The notes: generated by a model not told the origin, from the sequence alone. 64,000 nt of DNA from Thermoflavimicrobium dichotomicum (GCF_900114055.1 NZ_FORR01000014.1:41068-105067); one strand, 5' to 3'. Positions 18,775 to 27,289 are shown, numbered from the stretch's first letter. Numbers and translations are program-made.

Positions 18775-20091
18775 CTATGAAGAGCGATGTTGAATCGTCT
18801 GTAAAAGTTGTTGTTTGCTTTTTTGGATGGATTGATTGAAGCTGGCAAAGCGCTGACGAGCAAATTGATCAAGCTTGGTATAACGATCCTGGATTCTTCG
18901 ACTTAATTGTTCCGGTTCCTGCAATTTTCCTTTTTGTTTGAGATAGTATGCTGCCTGGACCAAACGTTGATTCTCTCTGATCAGAAGAGAATAAAACAAG
19001 CTCTTTTTATCTTCGCCATGGAGCACCAGATCAGGAGAAACCAACTTTTCCAATTCCGCTTTCTTCTCCTTGGCCAAGAGGATTACTTCCAACTCATTTT
19101 CTGCGCGCCATCCAAACCAGTCAAACAGGAGATGAGTATATTCGTCTTGCCAATAACGGTTTAACTCTGGTCCTGAATCAACTGTAGTGTAGACGCCTCC
19201 ACCAGCCTTTGCCATCTTTTTCAAGGCTTGTTGTCCTTGATCATTCACCGCAAAACCGATCACATTCACAACCGCTTTCGTCCGCGATTGGTGCACTTTT
19301 TGTGCTTCAGCAACTGGATTTCCACCGCATGTTTCTTCCCCATCACTGACAACATAGATCAGATTTTGTTCATTTGCACGATTAGGAGGCAAATCTTTTC
19401 CTGCTTCTCTTACACTCAAAGCCAAGGGAGTAAAGCCTGCTGGTTCAAAACGATGCAAAGCTTGGGCAAATTTTTCTTTCTGGTACGTTCCGAGTGGATA
19501 TACGAGCTCACTGCTATGGCAGGAGATCTCTTTGTCTTTCTCTTGACTGCTTCCCATATGCCCATATACCCGCAAGGAAACTGACACGTTTGAAGGCAAC
19601 TTGGATACAAAGTGATGAATCGCATCTTTGGCCCACTTCATCTTTTGTACGCCCTGTACATATTCCGCCATGCTTCCACTCGCATCGAGAAGAATGGCAA
19701 TATTCACTTTCTTTTCCAGCTTATCAGGTTGTTTGCTAAGCTTGGGCACCAAGTTCGGCTGAAAATCATCCAATTTCTCTTTAACGGGTCGATAATCTTC
19801 TGCCAACAAACGGATCAAATACGCATATGCTTCTTCCGCCTTCATTTTGCTTGGAAGATGATCCAAATCCTTATGTAACGGATACTTCTCAAACTTATCT
19901 CCAGCCCACTTACCTGGTCCTTCCTGCAACATTCCCTTTGCATCGGTTGCCGGCTTTTTCGGTTGATCCAGAACCGTTTTTTTGAGTGGCGATGAAGGCT
20001 GCCTGGAATCCGAAGAAGCGGGCGGAGAACAGGCAGTCAATCCCATCAACATGAACAACAACGAAAGAGTGAAAAAATACCTGACTGACAA
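18775..20091 (-). CDS. von Willebrand A lipoprotein with intact MIDAS (YwmC/YwmD-like)
   Basis: 438-residue lipoprotein (LTAC, Cys21). The vWA domain carries a complete MIDAS: D136-A-S138-G-S140 in ILLDASGSMAEY, a threonine in SLRVYG/GFTPLALS, and SDGEETCGG. A helical, charged C-terminal region follows (about 290-438). The start is TTG at 20091 with GGGGGTG seven bases upstream. It lies upstream of and parallel to its degenerate paralogue. B. subtilis has a similar pair (ywmC, ywmD) not far from its moaA/fdhD genes; here fdhD is also the next gene. Function unknown. Confidence 0.85.
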   Translation of the reverse strand: MSVRYFFTLSLLFMLMGLTACSPPASSDSRQPSSPLKKTVLDQPKKPATDAKGMLQEGPGKWAGDKFEKYPLHKDLDHLPSKMKAEEAYAYLIRLLAEDYRPVKEKLDDFQPNLVPKLSKQPDKLEKKVNIAILLDASGSMAEYVQGVQKMKWAKDAIHHFVSKLPSNVSVSLRVYGHMGSSQEKDKEISCHSSELVYPLGTYQKEKFAQALHRFEPAGFTPLALSVREAGKDLPPNRANEQNLIYVVSDGEETCGGNPVAEAQKVHQSRTKAVVNVIGFAVNDQGQQALKKMAKAGGGVYTTVDSGPELNRYWQDEYTHLLFDWFGWRAENELEVILLAKEKKAELEKLVSPDLVLHGEDKKSLFYSLLIRENQRLVQAAYYLKQKGKLQEPEQLSRRIQDRYTKLDQFARQRFASFNQSIQKSKQQLLQTIQHRSS

Positions 20092-20230
20092 TGATATACA
20101 CCCCCAAACAAATCAACTACTCAGTCATGATCCAGGTTATTTCTGCTATAGACTTTGTCTCTTTTCCCTTTTTATCTGGTAAGGAATCAATGAAATACCC
20201 TTGTCATTCACAAAATATTATAAATAATAA

Positions 20231-20287
20231 AGAAGTTGCTCCTGATATCGTTCACTGGAAAGGGAAAACCGGTTTTGTCAACGGTCT
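20231..20287. repeat. Dispersed palindromic repeat, right half (copy E)
   Basis: GAAGTTGCTCC, TTCACTGGAAAGGGAAAACC and GGTTTTGTCAACGGTCTC match the right half of the full copy at 22962-23084. No left half is recognizable. The rest of the 20092-20417 gap shows no gene. Confidence 0.55.
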
Positions 20288-20417
20288 CAATGTCATTCAT
20301 GATTACTTATTCATCAAAAACATGTTATTATTTATTTAATAATCCGAATTTTTATCTTATACCTTTTTCATTCCATTAAAATAGTCTTCATTCTCGAGAG
20401 GTCTATCCATTTTGATT

Positions 20418-20436
20418 TATAATGAAAGCGTTTTAG
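20418..20436 (+). promoter_or_regulatory. fdhD -10 element with overlapping cre-like box
   Basis: TATAAT (20418-20423) runs directly into TGAAAGCGTTTTAG (20423-20436), which fits 12 of 14 positions of the CcpA cre consensus TGWAANCGNTNWCA. No good -35 is seen. Placement at the transcription start predicts catabolite repression. Confidence 0.5.
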
Positions 20437-20466
20437 TAACCACAATCTGACAAGCGAGGGATCCAA

Positions 20467-21276
20467 ATGGACATAACGAAAAAAAGAAACATCTTGCGAT
20501 ACAATGGTTCATCTTTGATCGAACAGGAAGATGAAATTGTCCTTGAATATCCTCTAACCATTATGCTCAACGGTCAAGAATTTGCCACACTCATCTGTAC
20601 CCCGTCCGACCTCGAAGACATGGCGATCGGTTTTCTGGCATCGGAAGGAATTATTCGTTTTCCCGATGAAATAAAATCGATCCATATTGATCAAACAGGA
20701 GGGTTTGCCTATATAGAAACGACCCATCCACATCCTGTAGCCGCTGAATTTTACTCCAAGCGATTTATCGGATCATGTTGTGGAAAAAGCCGCCAATCTT
20801 TCTATTTCCATAATGATGTAAAAACAGTGAAAACAGTAACCAGCCAACTTCAAGTTACTGTCGAGCAGTGTTTGCACTTGATGGAATCATTGCAACAACA
20901 GTCTGCTGATTTTAAAAATACGGGTGGGGTACACAATGCCGCCTTATGTGATAAAAATTCCATTCTCATCGCCAGAACCGATATTGGTCGCCACAATACT
21001 TTGGATAAAATATATGGTTATTGGATTCGAAACCGTATCCCTCTTCATGACAAACTCATTGTATTTAGTGGCCGCATTTCTTCCGAAGTTCTGCTCAAAG
21101 TCGCGAAAATCGGAGTAGGGATCCTGCTCTCGAAATCGGCTCCCACTCAACTGGCCCTGGATTTTGCAGAAGATCTGGGAATTACCACTGTCGGCTTTAT
21201 CCGTCAGGGAAAACTGAATGTCTATACCCATCCTGAACGCATTCTTGATTATCATCCAAACAAAATACAAGCTTGA
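20467..21276 (+). CDS. fdhD: Formate dehydrogenase accessory sulfurtransferase
   Basis: FdhD passes sulfur from a cysteine desulfurase to the molybdenum cofactor of formate dehydrogenase. 269 residues, normal. The sulfur-handling cysteines lie in GSCCGKSR, where the Bacillus-type CC replaces the CxxC of E. coli. Other signatures: DLEDMAIGFLASEGII, TGGVHNAAL, DIGRHNTLDK and SGRISSEVL. It begins the region of molybdenum-cofactor genes, although no formate dehydrogenase structural gene lies in the window. The OFA transporter is convergent. Confidence 0.96.
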   Translation: MDITKKRNILRYNGSSLIEQEDEIVLEYPLTIMLNGQEFATLICTPSDLEDMAIGFLASEGIIRFPDEIKSIHIDQTGGFAYIETTHPHPVAAEFYSKRFIGSCCGKSRQSFYFHNDVKTVKTVTSQLQVTVEQCLHLMESLQQQSADFKNTGGVHNAALCDKNSILIARTDIGRHNTLDKIYGYWIRNRIPLHDKLIVFSGRISSEVLLKVAKIGVGILLSKSAPTQLALDFAEDLGITTVGFIRQGKLNVYTHPERILDYHPNKIQA

Positions 21277-21282
21277 GCTTTA

Positions 21283-21338
21283 GTGGGGGAACCCTTGCCA
21301 ACACTCCTCCGAAAAGAAGTGGACAGGGTCCCCCCACA
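21283..21338. terminator. Long hairpin between fdhD and the OFA transporter
   Basis: GTGGGGGAACCC pairs with GGGTCCCCCCAC across a loop of about 30 bases. There is no clear T-tract on either side, so a terminator role is only suggested by the convergent position. Confidence 0.45.
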
Positions 21339-21377
21339 ACTGTGAAGAACGATCTGCAAAAGCTCCATCTTCTTGCC

Positions 21378-22667
21378 TCAAACCTTTTCCAATGAATGTT
21401 CATGAGTGGCATGCAATTTTTTGTTCTCTTGACTCATTTTCTGTAATCGCTTGATATCCAGACGAATGAGGACTGAGACTACCAGGGCTACTGCACAAAG
21501 GGCTGCAAATACATATAGCGTTGAGACATAGCTTTGCGTTGTATCTCTTACCCACGCAGTAAAGATCGGACCAGCCAAACCGGCTGCGGACCAGGCAGTT
21601 AAAATATAACCATGGATGGCCCCCAGTTGTTTCGTGCCAAATAAATCACCAATAAAAGCCGGGATCGAAGCAAACCCTCCGCCATAACAGGTAAGGATTA
21701 AAAAGAGCGTTATCTGGAACAGAAGTGCATGATCAAAGGTTGGCAAAAGTAAATAAGCAATGATTTGAATGACAAAAAAGGCAGTATACGTATTCGGTCT
21801 CCCGATCAAGTCGGAAAAAGAAGCCCAGCCAATTCGTCCCAACCCATTAAACAAGCCTAACAGACCAACCATCGTGGCCGCAGCCAGAGGAGTCATTTTG
21901 GCAAACTCTTGAGCCATGGGAGAAGCAACGGCCAAAATAGCGATCCCGCATGTTACATTAATAAAAAGCATGAGCCACAAATACCAGAAACGCCTTGTTT
22001 TGATCGCTTCATTGGCAGTTAATTGTGCCAGATCTTTTTTCACTTTCACTGTGCCTGACTTCTGCTTCTCTTTAAATCCGGCTGGTAGCCATCCTTCTGG
22101 TGGAGGTGACAGATATTGTGCTGAACCAAAGATGAGGAGAAAATAAATAGCCCCCAGTATATAAAAGGTGTTGGCAATTCCGACTGATTCAATCAGACGT
22201 GCCATAATCGGACTGCTGATTAACGAAGCAAATCCAAAACCCATAATGGCCAAACCGGTTGCCAATCCACGGCGATCCGGAAACCATTTTACCAAGGAAG
22301 AAACGGGCGTGATATAACCCACTCCAAGTCCAATTCCCCCAAACACACCGTAGCATACATATAAGAAAGCAAGTGATTTCAATTGAATCGCCAAACCTGC
22401 CCCCAGCATTCCCAATCCAAAAAAAACGGCTGATAACATGCCTGATTTTCTCGGACCATGCTTTTCGACATAATGACCCAAAAATGCTGCAGACAATCCC
22501 AGGAACAAAATGGCGATACTAAAAGTTAAAGAAACCTGGCTCGTACTCCAACCAAATTCTTTCATCAAGGGTTTGGTAAACACACTCCAGGCATAAACCG
22601 AACCAATTGAAATATGGATGCCTACTGCCGAAGCTGCTATCAGCCACCGATTTTTTACTTTTCCCAT
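21378..22667 (-). CDS. OFA-family MFS transporter (oxalate/formate antiporter-like)
   Basis: Twelve-helix major facilitator protein of 429 residues. The N-terminus NRWLIAASAVGIHISIGSVYAWSVF, then WSTSQVSLTFSIAI and GIGLGVGYITPVSSLVKWFPDRRG, are typical of the oxalate:formate antiporter group, which also includes lactate and pyruvate carriers. AGGGGG precedes the ATG. The next gene is fdhD, and both promoters carry cre-like boxes, which favours a monocarboxylate such as formate as substrate; that is inference. A terminator-like hairpin sits in the leader (22727-22775). Confidence 0.85.
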   Translation of the reverse strand: MGKVKNRWLIAASAVGIHISIGSVYAWSVFTKPLMKEFGWSTSQVSLTFSIAILFLGLSAAFLGHYVEKHGPRKSGMLSAVFFGLGMLGAGLAIQLKSLAFLYVCYGVFGGIGLGVGYITPVSSLVKWFPDRRGLATGLAIMGFGFASLISSPIMARLIESVGIANTFYILGAIYFLLIFGSAQYLSPPPEGWLPAGFKEKQKSGTVKVKKDLAQLTANEAIKTRRFWYLWLMLFINVTCGIAILAVASPMAQEFAKMTPLAAATMVGLLGLFNGLGRIGWASFSDLIGRPNTYTAFFVIQIIAYLLLPTFDHALLFQITLFLILTCYGGGFASIPAFIGDLFGTKQLGAIHGYILTAWSAAGLAGPIFTAWVRDTTQSYVSTLYVFAALCAVALVVSVLIRLDIKRLQKMSQENKKLHATHEHSLEKV

Positions 22668-22726
22668 TTACACGTTCCCCCTATAATCTTCGATCCACTC
22701 GTGAAAAATTTTCCAGAAAAAACGAA

Positions 22727-22775
22727 ATCCGGCACAAAACAATCCTCCCTATGGAAAGACTGTTTCATGCCGGAT
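22727..22775 (-). promoter_or_regulatory. Terminator-like hairpin in the OFA transporter leader (possible attenuator)
   Basis: On the minus strand ATCCGGCA pairs with TGCCGGAT and is followed by TTCGTTTTTTC. An upstream hairpin CCTGCAT/ATGTAGG occupies 22778-22802. Both lie between the promoter/cre region and the start codon, so read-through must be controlled or incomplete. I do not recognize a riboswitch class. Confidence 0.6.
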
Positions 22776-22813
22776 AATACCCCTACATTCGATAGATGCA
22801 GGAGTACCCATCT

Positions 22814-22828
22814 AGCAAGCGCTTTCAA
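22814..22828 (-). promoter_or_regulatory. cre box of the OFA transporter
   Basis: Minus strand TTGAAAGCGCTTGCT is a close match to the CcpA operator. A TATGAT -10 lies immediately upstream, so CcpA would bind at the transcription start. Confidence 0.75.
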
Positions 22829-22961
22829 TCATAGCCATTAAACGAAACCCAATTCATTTAATGACCATGCAATTTGTTGTTTATTTTAAATGAAATTCAC
22901 TTATTTGTCAATAAAATTTCATATTTTAGCCAAATATTTGTTGCATATTTAAACCTTATAT

Positions 22962-23084
22962 CAGCTTGTTGACAAAGTATCTGTTTTATGCCGGTTTTCC
23001 TTTTCCGTTTCACTCCCGTTGCTTATTAAAACGAGCAAGAAGTCGTTCAACTGGAAAAGGAAAACCGGGTTTGTCAACAGTCTC
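22962..23084. repeat. Dispersed palindromic repeat, copy F, with target-site duplication
   Basis: Best-preserved copy, 123 bases. Terminal inverted repeats GTTGACAAA and TTTGTCAAC; internal perfect arms GGTTTTCCTTTTCC and GGAAAAGGAAAACC. It is flanked by a perfect 10-base direct repeat AACCTTATAT (22952-22961 and 23085-23094), the mark of transposition. No coding capacity; a MITE-like element. The rest of 22829-23118 is AT-rich and empty. Confidence 0.8.
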
Positions 23085-23118
23085 AACCTTATATACGATG
23101 GTCGTAGAATCAACAGGC

Positions 23119-23469
23119 TTAGGTATCTGCAATTTTTCGATCAAAAATAAATACAGAGACCGCAATATCCTCTTCAATATTGATATCCGAAAATAAGTAT
23201 AAAAGTTTCGCACCTACCAATTCTTCCATGCCCTCAGGCACTTTTTCTTCATACACACGTTGAATCATCTTGGTTCGAGCCTGATGAACCAAATCGGCTC
23301 CCTGTGGCATTTGGGCAATGAATTTTTCAGTAGGGGTTAAATTCCCATACAAAATACAAATTGCCATATTGTCAACAAATGTGGTTTTAATCCGTTCAGG
23401 ACCTTTTCCAAAATGTTCTTTTCGGACTTTTTTCACAATTTCATTAAACTGTGCCTCTTTTTTTCCCAC
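23119..23469 (-). CDS. DUF2294 / MpsC-like protein
   Basis: 116-residue soluble protein: GKKEAQFNEIVKKVRKEHFGKGPERIKTTF, then a hydrophobic strand MAICILYGNLTPTEK, and VHQARTKMIQRVYEEKVPEGMEELVGAKLL. This matches the DUF2294 family, listed in Pfam as MpsC. In Bacilli such genes often sit beside fdhD and formate dehydrogenase genes; here the neighbours are mobA and the OFA transporter. The gap to mobA is only 24 bases, so they probably share a transcript. Molecular function is not established. Confidence 0.8.
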   Translation of the reverse strand: MGKKEAQFNEIVKKVRKEHFGKGPERIKTTFVDNMAICILYGNLTPTEKFIAQMPQGADLVHQARTKMIQRVYEEKVPEGMEELVGAKLLYLFSDINIEEDIAVSVFIFDRKIADT

Positions 23470-23493
23470 TCCTTCACTTCACCTCTATGAGAA

Positions 23494-24090
23494 TCAGATT
23501 TGCATTAATGCCTGTTGATAATCTTCAGGAGTATTCACATTCATGACAAATCGCAGATCCAATCCCTTTTCCTTAAAAAATGACGCAGGGATTTGCTTCC
23601 AGTCCACCTGTTTCAAAAATTGCATAACTTTTCTTTCGCCCCTATCCAACACTTGGGCAATCAATTTTTCACATCGCTGATGATAGATTCCGTGTAATGG
23701 ATGGATTTTATCATTGATCAACGGAATTGCCGCATCGCATGAACCTTTTTGTTGGTATTGTGCTAACAAACGGGCTGCACGACTGGATATGAATGGCATA
23801 TCGCATGCCACTACCCAAACTTGTTCATGCTTTGCATGAGCAAAAGCAGCATGCATGCCGCCCAATGGGCCCTGATGTGGGATTTTATCGGTCAAGATTC
23901 TGACATCATCTGGTAAAAAAGACCAATATAAAGAAGGCCGATTGGTAACGAATAATATCTCATGACATACTTTCTTCATTTCCCTAACTTGTCGCTGTAA
24001 CAATGTCTCACCATGAAATAGCAATAATGCCTTCGGTTGGCCATTCATCCGGCGATTTTGTCCGCCTGCCAGGATGACTCCTGTCATCAT
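23494..24090 (-). CDS. mobA: Molybdenum cofactor guanylyltransferase
   Basis: MobA joins GMP to Mo-molybdopterin, making the bis-MGD cofactor used by formate dehydrogenases and nitrate reductases. 198 residues, normal. Nucleotide-binding motif LAGGQNRRMNGQPKA at 7-21, GPLGGMHAAF, ACDMPF with the metal-binding aspartate, and MNVNTPEDY near the C-terminus. Two adjacent ATGs could start it; a modest GTGGGAAG precedes them. The dinucleotide cofactor fits the fdhD gene nearby. Confidence 0.95.
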   Translation of the reverse strand: MMTGVILAGGQNRRMNGQPKALLLFHGETLLQRQVREMKKVCHEILFVTNRPSLYWSFLPDDVRILTDKIPHQGPLGGMHAAFAHAKHEQVWVVACDMPFISSRAARLLAQYQQKGSCDAAIPLINDKIHPLHGIYHQRCEKLIAQVLDRGERKVMQFLKQVDWKQIPASFFKEKGLDLRFVMNVNTPEDYQQALMQI

Positions 24091-24182
24091 CTTCCCACTC
24101 TTTTCAAAAACGGTTTAAAAGTAAAAGAATGACAGCTGTTACAGAATAAACATTCAAAAGTATAAATTAATCACTTACTTTT

Positions 24183-24350
24183 TTGACACTCCACACGGCT
24201 AAAGCCGTGGGATTCTTGGGTCGTTAGCGCCCTCAGTCCATTTCTGTTTCGGACAACGCCCAAGTTCAGGGGGGATGCATCACCCCGTCCCATGCAGTTC
24301 TACGGCACTAAGCCGCATGTACCCACATGGGCGGCATACCTGTTACCAGT
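24183..24350 (-). ncRNA. omega-RNA (reRNA) region of the tnpB element
   Basis: The 3' noncoding tail of the element, from the tnpB stop to the right end. It contains several self-complementary stretches (for example CCCATGTGGG) and ends with the right-end hairpin. In studied relatives this region is the guide-RNA scaffold and the guide is the flanking host DNA, here beginning AAAAAGTAAGTG. Its match to the orphan copy at 14996-15146 shows that this part of the element stays conserved while the protein decays. Confidence 0.65.
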
Positions 24351-24353
24351 ATG

Positions 24354-24906
24354 CTAGGCTACTAACCCAGAAATGGCCTTAGCTATATTGATCGCTCCAT
24401 TCAGATCAGCATGGCAGGTATAACCACACTTTTTGCATCTGAATTGGATGCCATTTCGATTCGCTTTTTCACGATGGCCACATTTACAGGTTTGGCTGGT
24501 GTAGTCTGGTTTAACCAATTCAAAGCGAATTCCAGCCATTTCAGCCTTGTATTTAATCATTTCTTGTAGCTGGTGGAAAGCCCATGAATGAAGGTTTCTG
24601 CCAGCTTCTTTCTTAGACTTTGCTCGATTTCGAATATCCGTCAAAGCAACACCATAGCTTTTTGAATGATTTCGTGTTTTGGTTTTTCTTTTTTGACTTG
24701 ACTTCCCGAATCGTTTGGTTCACTACAGCAGACGGAAATTTTCCATGAGAAAACTCTTTGAAAATCTTACTGGTTGCCTTGTTCACCTCTGGGTGAACAA
24801 GTAGCCAGTTAGCAAATGCTGTGTTTATCTCCGTCATTCGCTGATACATTTCCTGTTTGGCTTGTGTTGGCTTATGCAGTTCTAACCTTAGTGTGATCGT
24901 TGGCAT
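24354..24906 (-). pseudogene. tnpB: RNA-guided nuclease TnpB, frameshifted and internally deleted
   Basis: The N-terminal piece (24906-24613) begins MPTITLRLELHKPTQAKQEM and runs to NQNTKSFKK. The C-terminal piece (24644-24354) carries the zinc finger CKCGH...CKKCGY and the RuvC-III aspartate in HADLNGAINIAKA. Together they span about 180 codons where TnpB has about 370-400, and they are in different frames. The region with the RuvC-I aspartate and RuvC-II glutamate is missing, so it cannot be an active nuclease. GGAGGTG precedes the start. Confidence 0.88.
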
Positions 24907-25310
24907 TTATTCACCTCCTTTTCTTTTGAGATTCCGTTTCACCGGACACATTTCCAGCGGTACTGACAAAGATGGAACGAGTCCGAAGACTTCGCAAATG
25001 GTTCAGATGCGGGAATTCCTAGCGAAGTTTTCTGGGAGTCACCCCTTTCCATTTCGCCATCATATCTGATGGAGAATAGGTCGGGAGACAATTCAAGAAT
25101 AAATGACATGGGCAGGCATTACTTCCATTGCCATGATATTTTCCTTGCAGATTTGCTCTACAATTTCCTCTTTATTTACCAGTACCTTACGACTATCTGG
25201 GATAAAAAACAAAATGGTGATTGATCAATAATACAGTCGTTTTTGTTCGTCTATACTCTCAACTCATACTATCATTTTATAGATTTAATATTCAAACTAC
25301 AACAAAGGGT

Positions 25311-25392
25311 TAAAATGGTTGCTCTAAGCATCCCTATAAAGGAGATACCGAGCAACGCGGCTTTATTTTCACTGCTAAAACCATTGTTTTTG
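25311..25392 (+). promoter_or_regulatory. Candidate structured leader upstream of moaC
   Basis: AATGGTT (25314-25320) pairs with AACCATT (25379-25385), which is followed by GTTTTTG. Inside, GCTC (25321-25324) pairs with GAGC (25350-25353) around CCCTATAAAGG. The nested design suggests an aptamer or attenuator. I could not match it to the Moco motif from memory. Confidence 0.35.
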
Positions 25393-25412
25393 TAAATGTT
25401 AATTATTGCATT

Positions 25413-25441
25413 ACTATTTATATTGTGCCATGATAAATAGT
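25413..25441. promoter_or_regulatory. Perfect inverted repeat upstream of moaC
   Basis: ACTATTTAT and ATAAATAGT, 9-base arms separated by 11 bases, so the half-sites are two helical turns apart. This is operator-like. It lies about 105 bases before moaC. The rest of 25104-25544 shows nothing further. Confidence 0.45.
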
Positions 25442-25544
25442 GTAATTTAACTTTTTTTACCCATTTCTAGTTTGTCAGCAACATGATTTCTAGGTCAATG
25501 ATCCTGTCTATTTCGTCAGATTAAAAGACTGGAAGGATGACAAG

Positions 25545-26030
25545 ATGCTCACTCATTTCAACAAACAACAACGAGCCAGGATGGTAGATGTTTCACATAA
25601 ACAGGCAACCGAACGAATCGCAGTAGCAAAGACTCGAGTGATTATGCAACCGGCCACACTGGAGACCATTGAACAGGGTAAAATTTCAAAAGGTGACGTC
25701 TTGGCGGTTGCGCAGGTAGCCGGTGTGATGGCTGCCAAGAAGACTTCAGAATTGATCCCCATGTGTCATCCCATCTTTACAACGGGTGTTGATTTGACTT
25801 TTGAAAAAATTTCAGAAGATACATTGGAAATTGAAGCAACAGTCAAAACGGTCGGCGTTACCGGAGTTGAAATGGAAGCGCTAACGGCAGTCAGTGTAGC
25901 CGCTCTCACCATTTATGACATGTGCAAGGCCATTGACAAACAGATGAGCATTGGCCCCACCTATTTGGTCAAGAAAACAGGCGGAAAAAGCAATTTCATC
26001 CATCCCGAAAGGACGGTGGATTCCGAATGA
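25545..26030 (+). CDS. moaC: Cyclic pyranopterin monophosphate synthase
   Basis: MoaC converts the MoaA product 3',8-cyclo-GTP to cyclic pyranopterin monophosphate, the first stable molybdopterin precursor. 161 residues. Conserved features: MVDVSHK, the MCHP motif at 73-76, [26 protein letters not shown], and [23 protein letters not shown] lies before the ATG. First gene of a six-gene cluster; its stop overlaps the moeA start (ATGA), so the two are translationally coupled. Confidence 0.97.
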   Translation: MLTHFNKQQRARMVDVSHKQATERIAVAKTRVIMQPATLETIEQGKISKGDVLAVAQVAGVMAAKKTSELIPMCHPIFTTGVDLTFEKISEDTLEIEATVKTVGVTGVEMEALTAVSVAALTIYDMCKAIDKQMSIGPTYLVKKTGGKSNFIHPERTVDSE

Positions 26031-27283
26031 GAAGAGGCCGTTCGCGTTACCAGAGAGAGGCGATTAAAGTTAGCGAAGCTCAAGCTCGCATTCACCCCTA
26101 TGTGCGAGCTGGACAAACCGAAACCATTTCGCTCCATGAGAGCCATGGCCGTTATTTGGCTGAAGATATCTATGCCAATGAACACCTTCCCCATTTTCGC
26201 CGTTCGGGTATGGATGGGTTTGCGATTCGATCCGAAGACACCCAAGGCGCATCCCGGGAACAACCCGTTTTATTGGAAGTTCAGGAAACCGTGCCTTGCG
26301 GATCAGTTCCGAACCTTCCTGTCACCTCTGGCAAAGCGACACGAATCATGACAGGGGCCGCTGTTCCGGACGGAGCAGATGCGGTCATCATGATCGAGAT
26401 GACCACCTCCATCGAAAAAGATGGAAAAAACTATATCGCCATTTCGCGAGAAATAGAAGCAGGGCAAAATATTTTGCCGATTGGGGACGAAGTGACCAAA
26501 GGAACACTTCTTTTGCAAAAGGGACAAAAAATCAATCCAGGTGTGGCTGCATTACTCGCTACCTTCGGTTATGCGAAAGTGAAAGTCTATCAGCAACCGA
26601 AAGTGGCCATTTTTGCCACCGGATCTGAACTGCTTGATGTGGATGAGGCTCTGGTTCCCGGACGGATCCGCAACAGCAATGGACATATGTTAGCCCACTT
26701 GCTACTATCAGCGGGAGCCAAACCCATTTTGCACACCAAACTCCCTGATAACGTTAAGCAAGCCAAAAAAGCCATTATCCGCGCATTTGACGAAGCCGAT
26801 CTTGTCATAAGTACCGGTGGTGTATCTGTTGGCGATTACGACATTCTGGTGGACATTTTTGAACAGTGGGATGGGCAAATGTTATTCAATAAAGTAGCCA
26901 TGCGGCCGGGCAGTCCGACTACTGTCGGGGTATATCGCGATCAGTTTCTGTTTTCTCTTTCTGGAAATCCGGGGGCTTGCTTTGTTGGATTTGAACTGTT
27001 TGTTCGCCCTACCTTGTGGGGAATGCAAGGCAAATCCAATTTAGAGCTTCCTACCTTCACAGCCACTTTGCTGGAAGATTTCAGCAAACCATCTCCCTTT
27101 GAACGCTATGTACGCGGGGTAACCAGCTATCAGGATGGAAAAGTGTATGTGAAACCTGCAGGGGTAGAAAAGTCAAGCGTCACTTTGACGATCAAAGATG
27201 CGGACTGCTTGATTATCATTCCATCCGGAGGTCGTGGGGCATCCGCTGGAGATCTGGTGAAAGCGATTTCACTGAAAGAGTGA
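26027..27283 (+). CDS. moeA: Molybdopterin molybdotransferase
   Basis: MoeA inserts molybdate into adenylylated molybdopterin. 418 residues, full length. Signatures: [22 protein letters not shown], the MoCF-like [21 protein letters not shown] and [17 protein letters not shown]. The start overlaps moaC by four bases. mobB follows after six bases. The order moaC-moeA-mobB-moaE-moaD-moaA makes a compact operon for cofactor synthesis. Identity is secure. Confidence 0.96.
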   Translation: MRRGRSRYQREAIKVSEAQARIHPYVRAGQTETISLHESHGRYLAEDIYANEHLPHFRRSGMDGFAIRSEDTQGASREQPVLLEVQETVPCGSVPNLPVTSGKATRIMTGAAVPDGADAVIMIEMTTSIEKDGKNYIAISREIEAGQNILPIGDEVTKGTLLLQKGQKINPGVAALLATFGYAKVKVYQQPKVAIFATGSELLDVDEALVPGRIRNSNGHMLAHLLLSAGAKPILHTKLPDNVKQAKKAIIRAFDEADLVISTGGVSVGDYDILVDIFEQWDGQMLFNKVAMRPGSPTTVGVYRDQFLFSLSGNPGACFVGFELFVRPTLWGMQGKSNLELPTFTATLLEDFSKPSPFERYVRGVTSYQDGKVYVKPAGVEKSSVTLTIKDADCLIIIPSGGRGASAGDLVKAISLKE

Positions 27284-27289
27284 TCAAAG

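Larger units (their letters stand above)
24183..25098 (-). mobile_element. IS200/IS605-family (tnpB-only) insertion element, decayed
   Basis: Right end at 24183 (TCAA preceded by the hairpin CCACGGCTTTAGCCGTGTGG). Left end inferred at 25098, next to TTTAT (25103-25099 on the minus strand), a target sequence used by related elements, with a subterminal hairpin CCATCA/TGATGG near 25060-25075. No tnpA is present. It carries a broken tnpB and an intact omega-RNA region, and lies between mobA and moaC. Confidence 0.75.
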
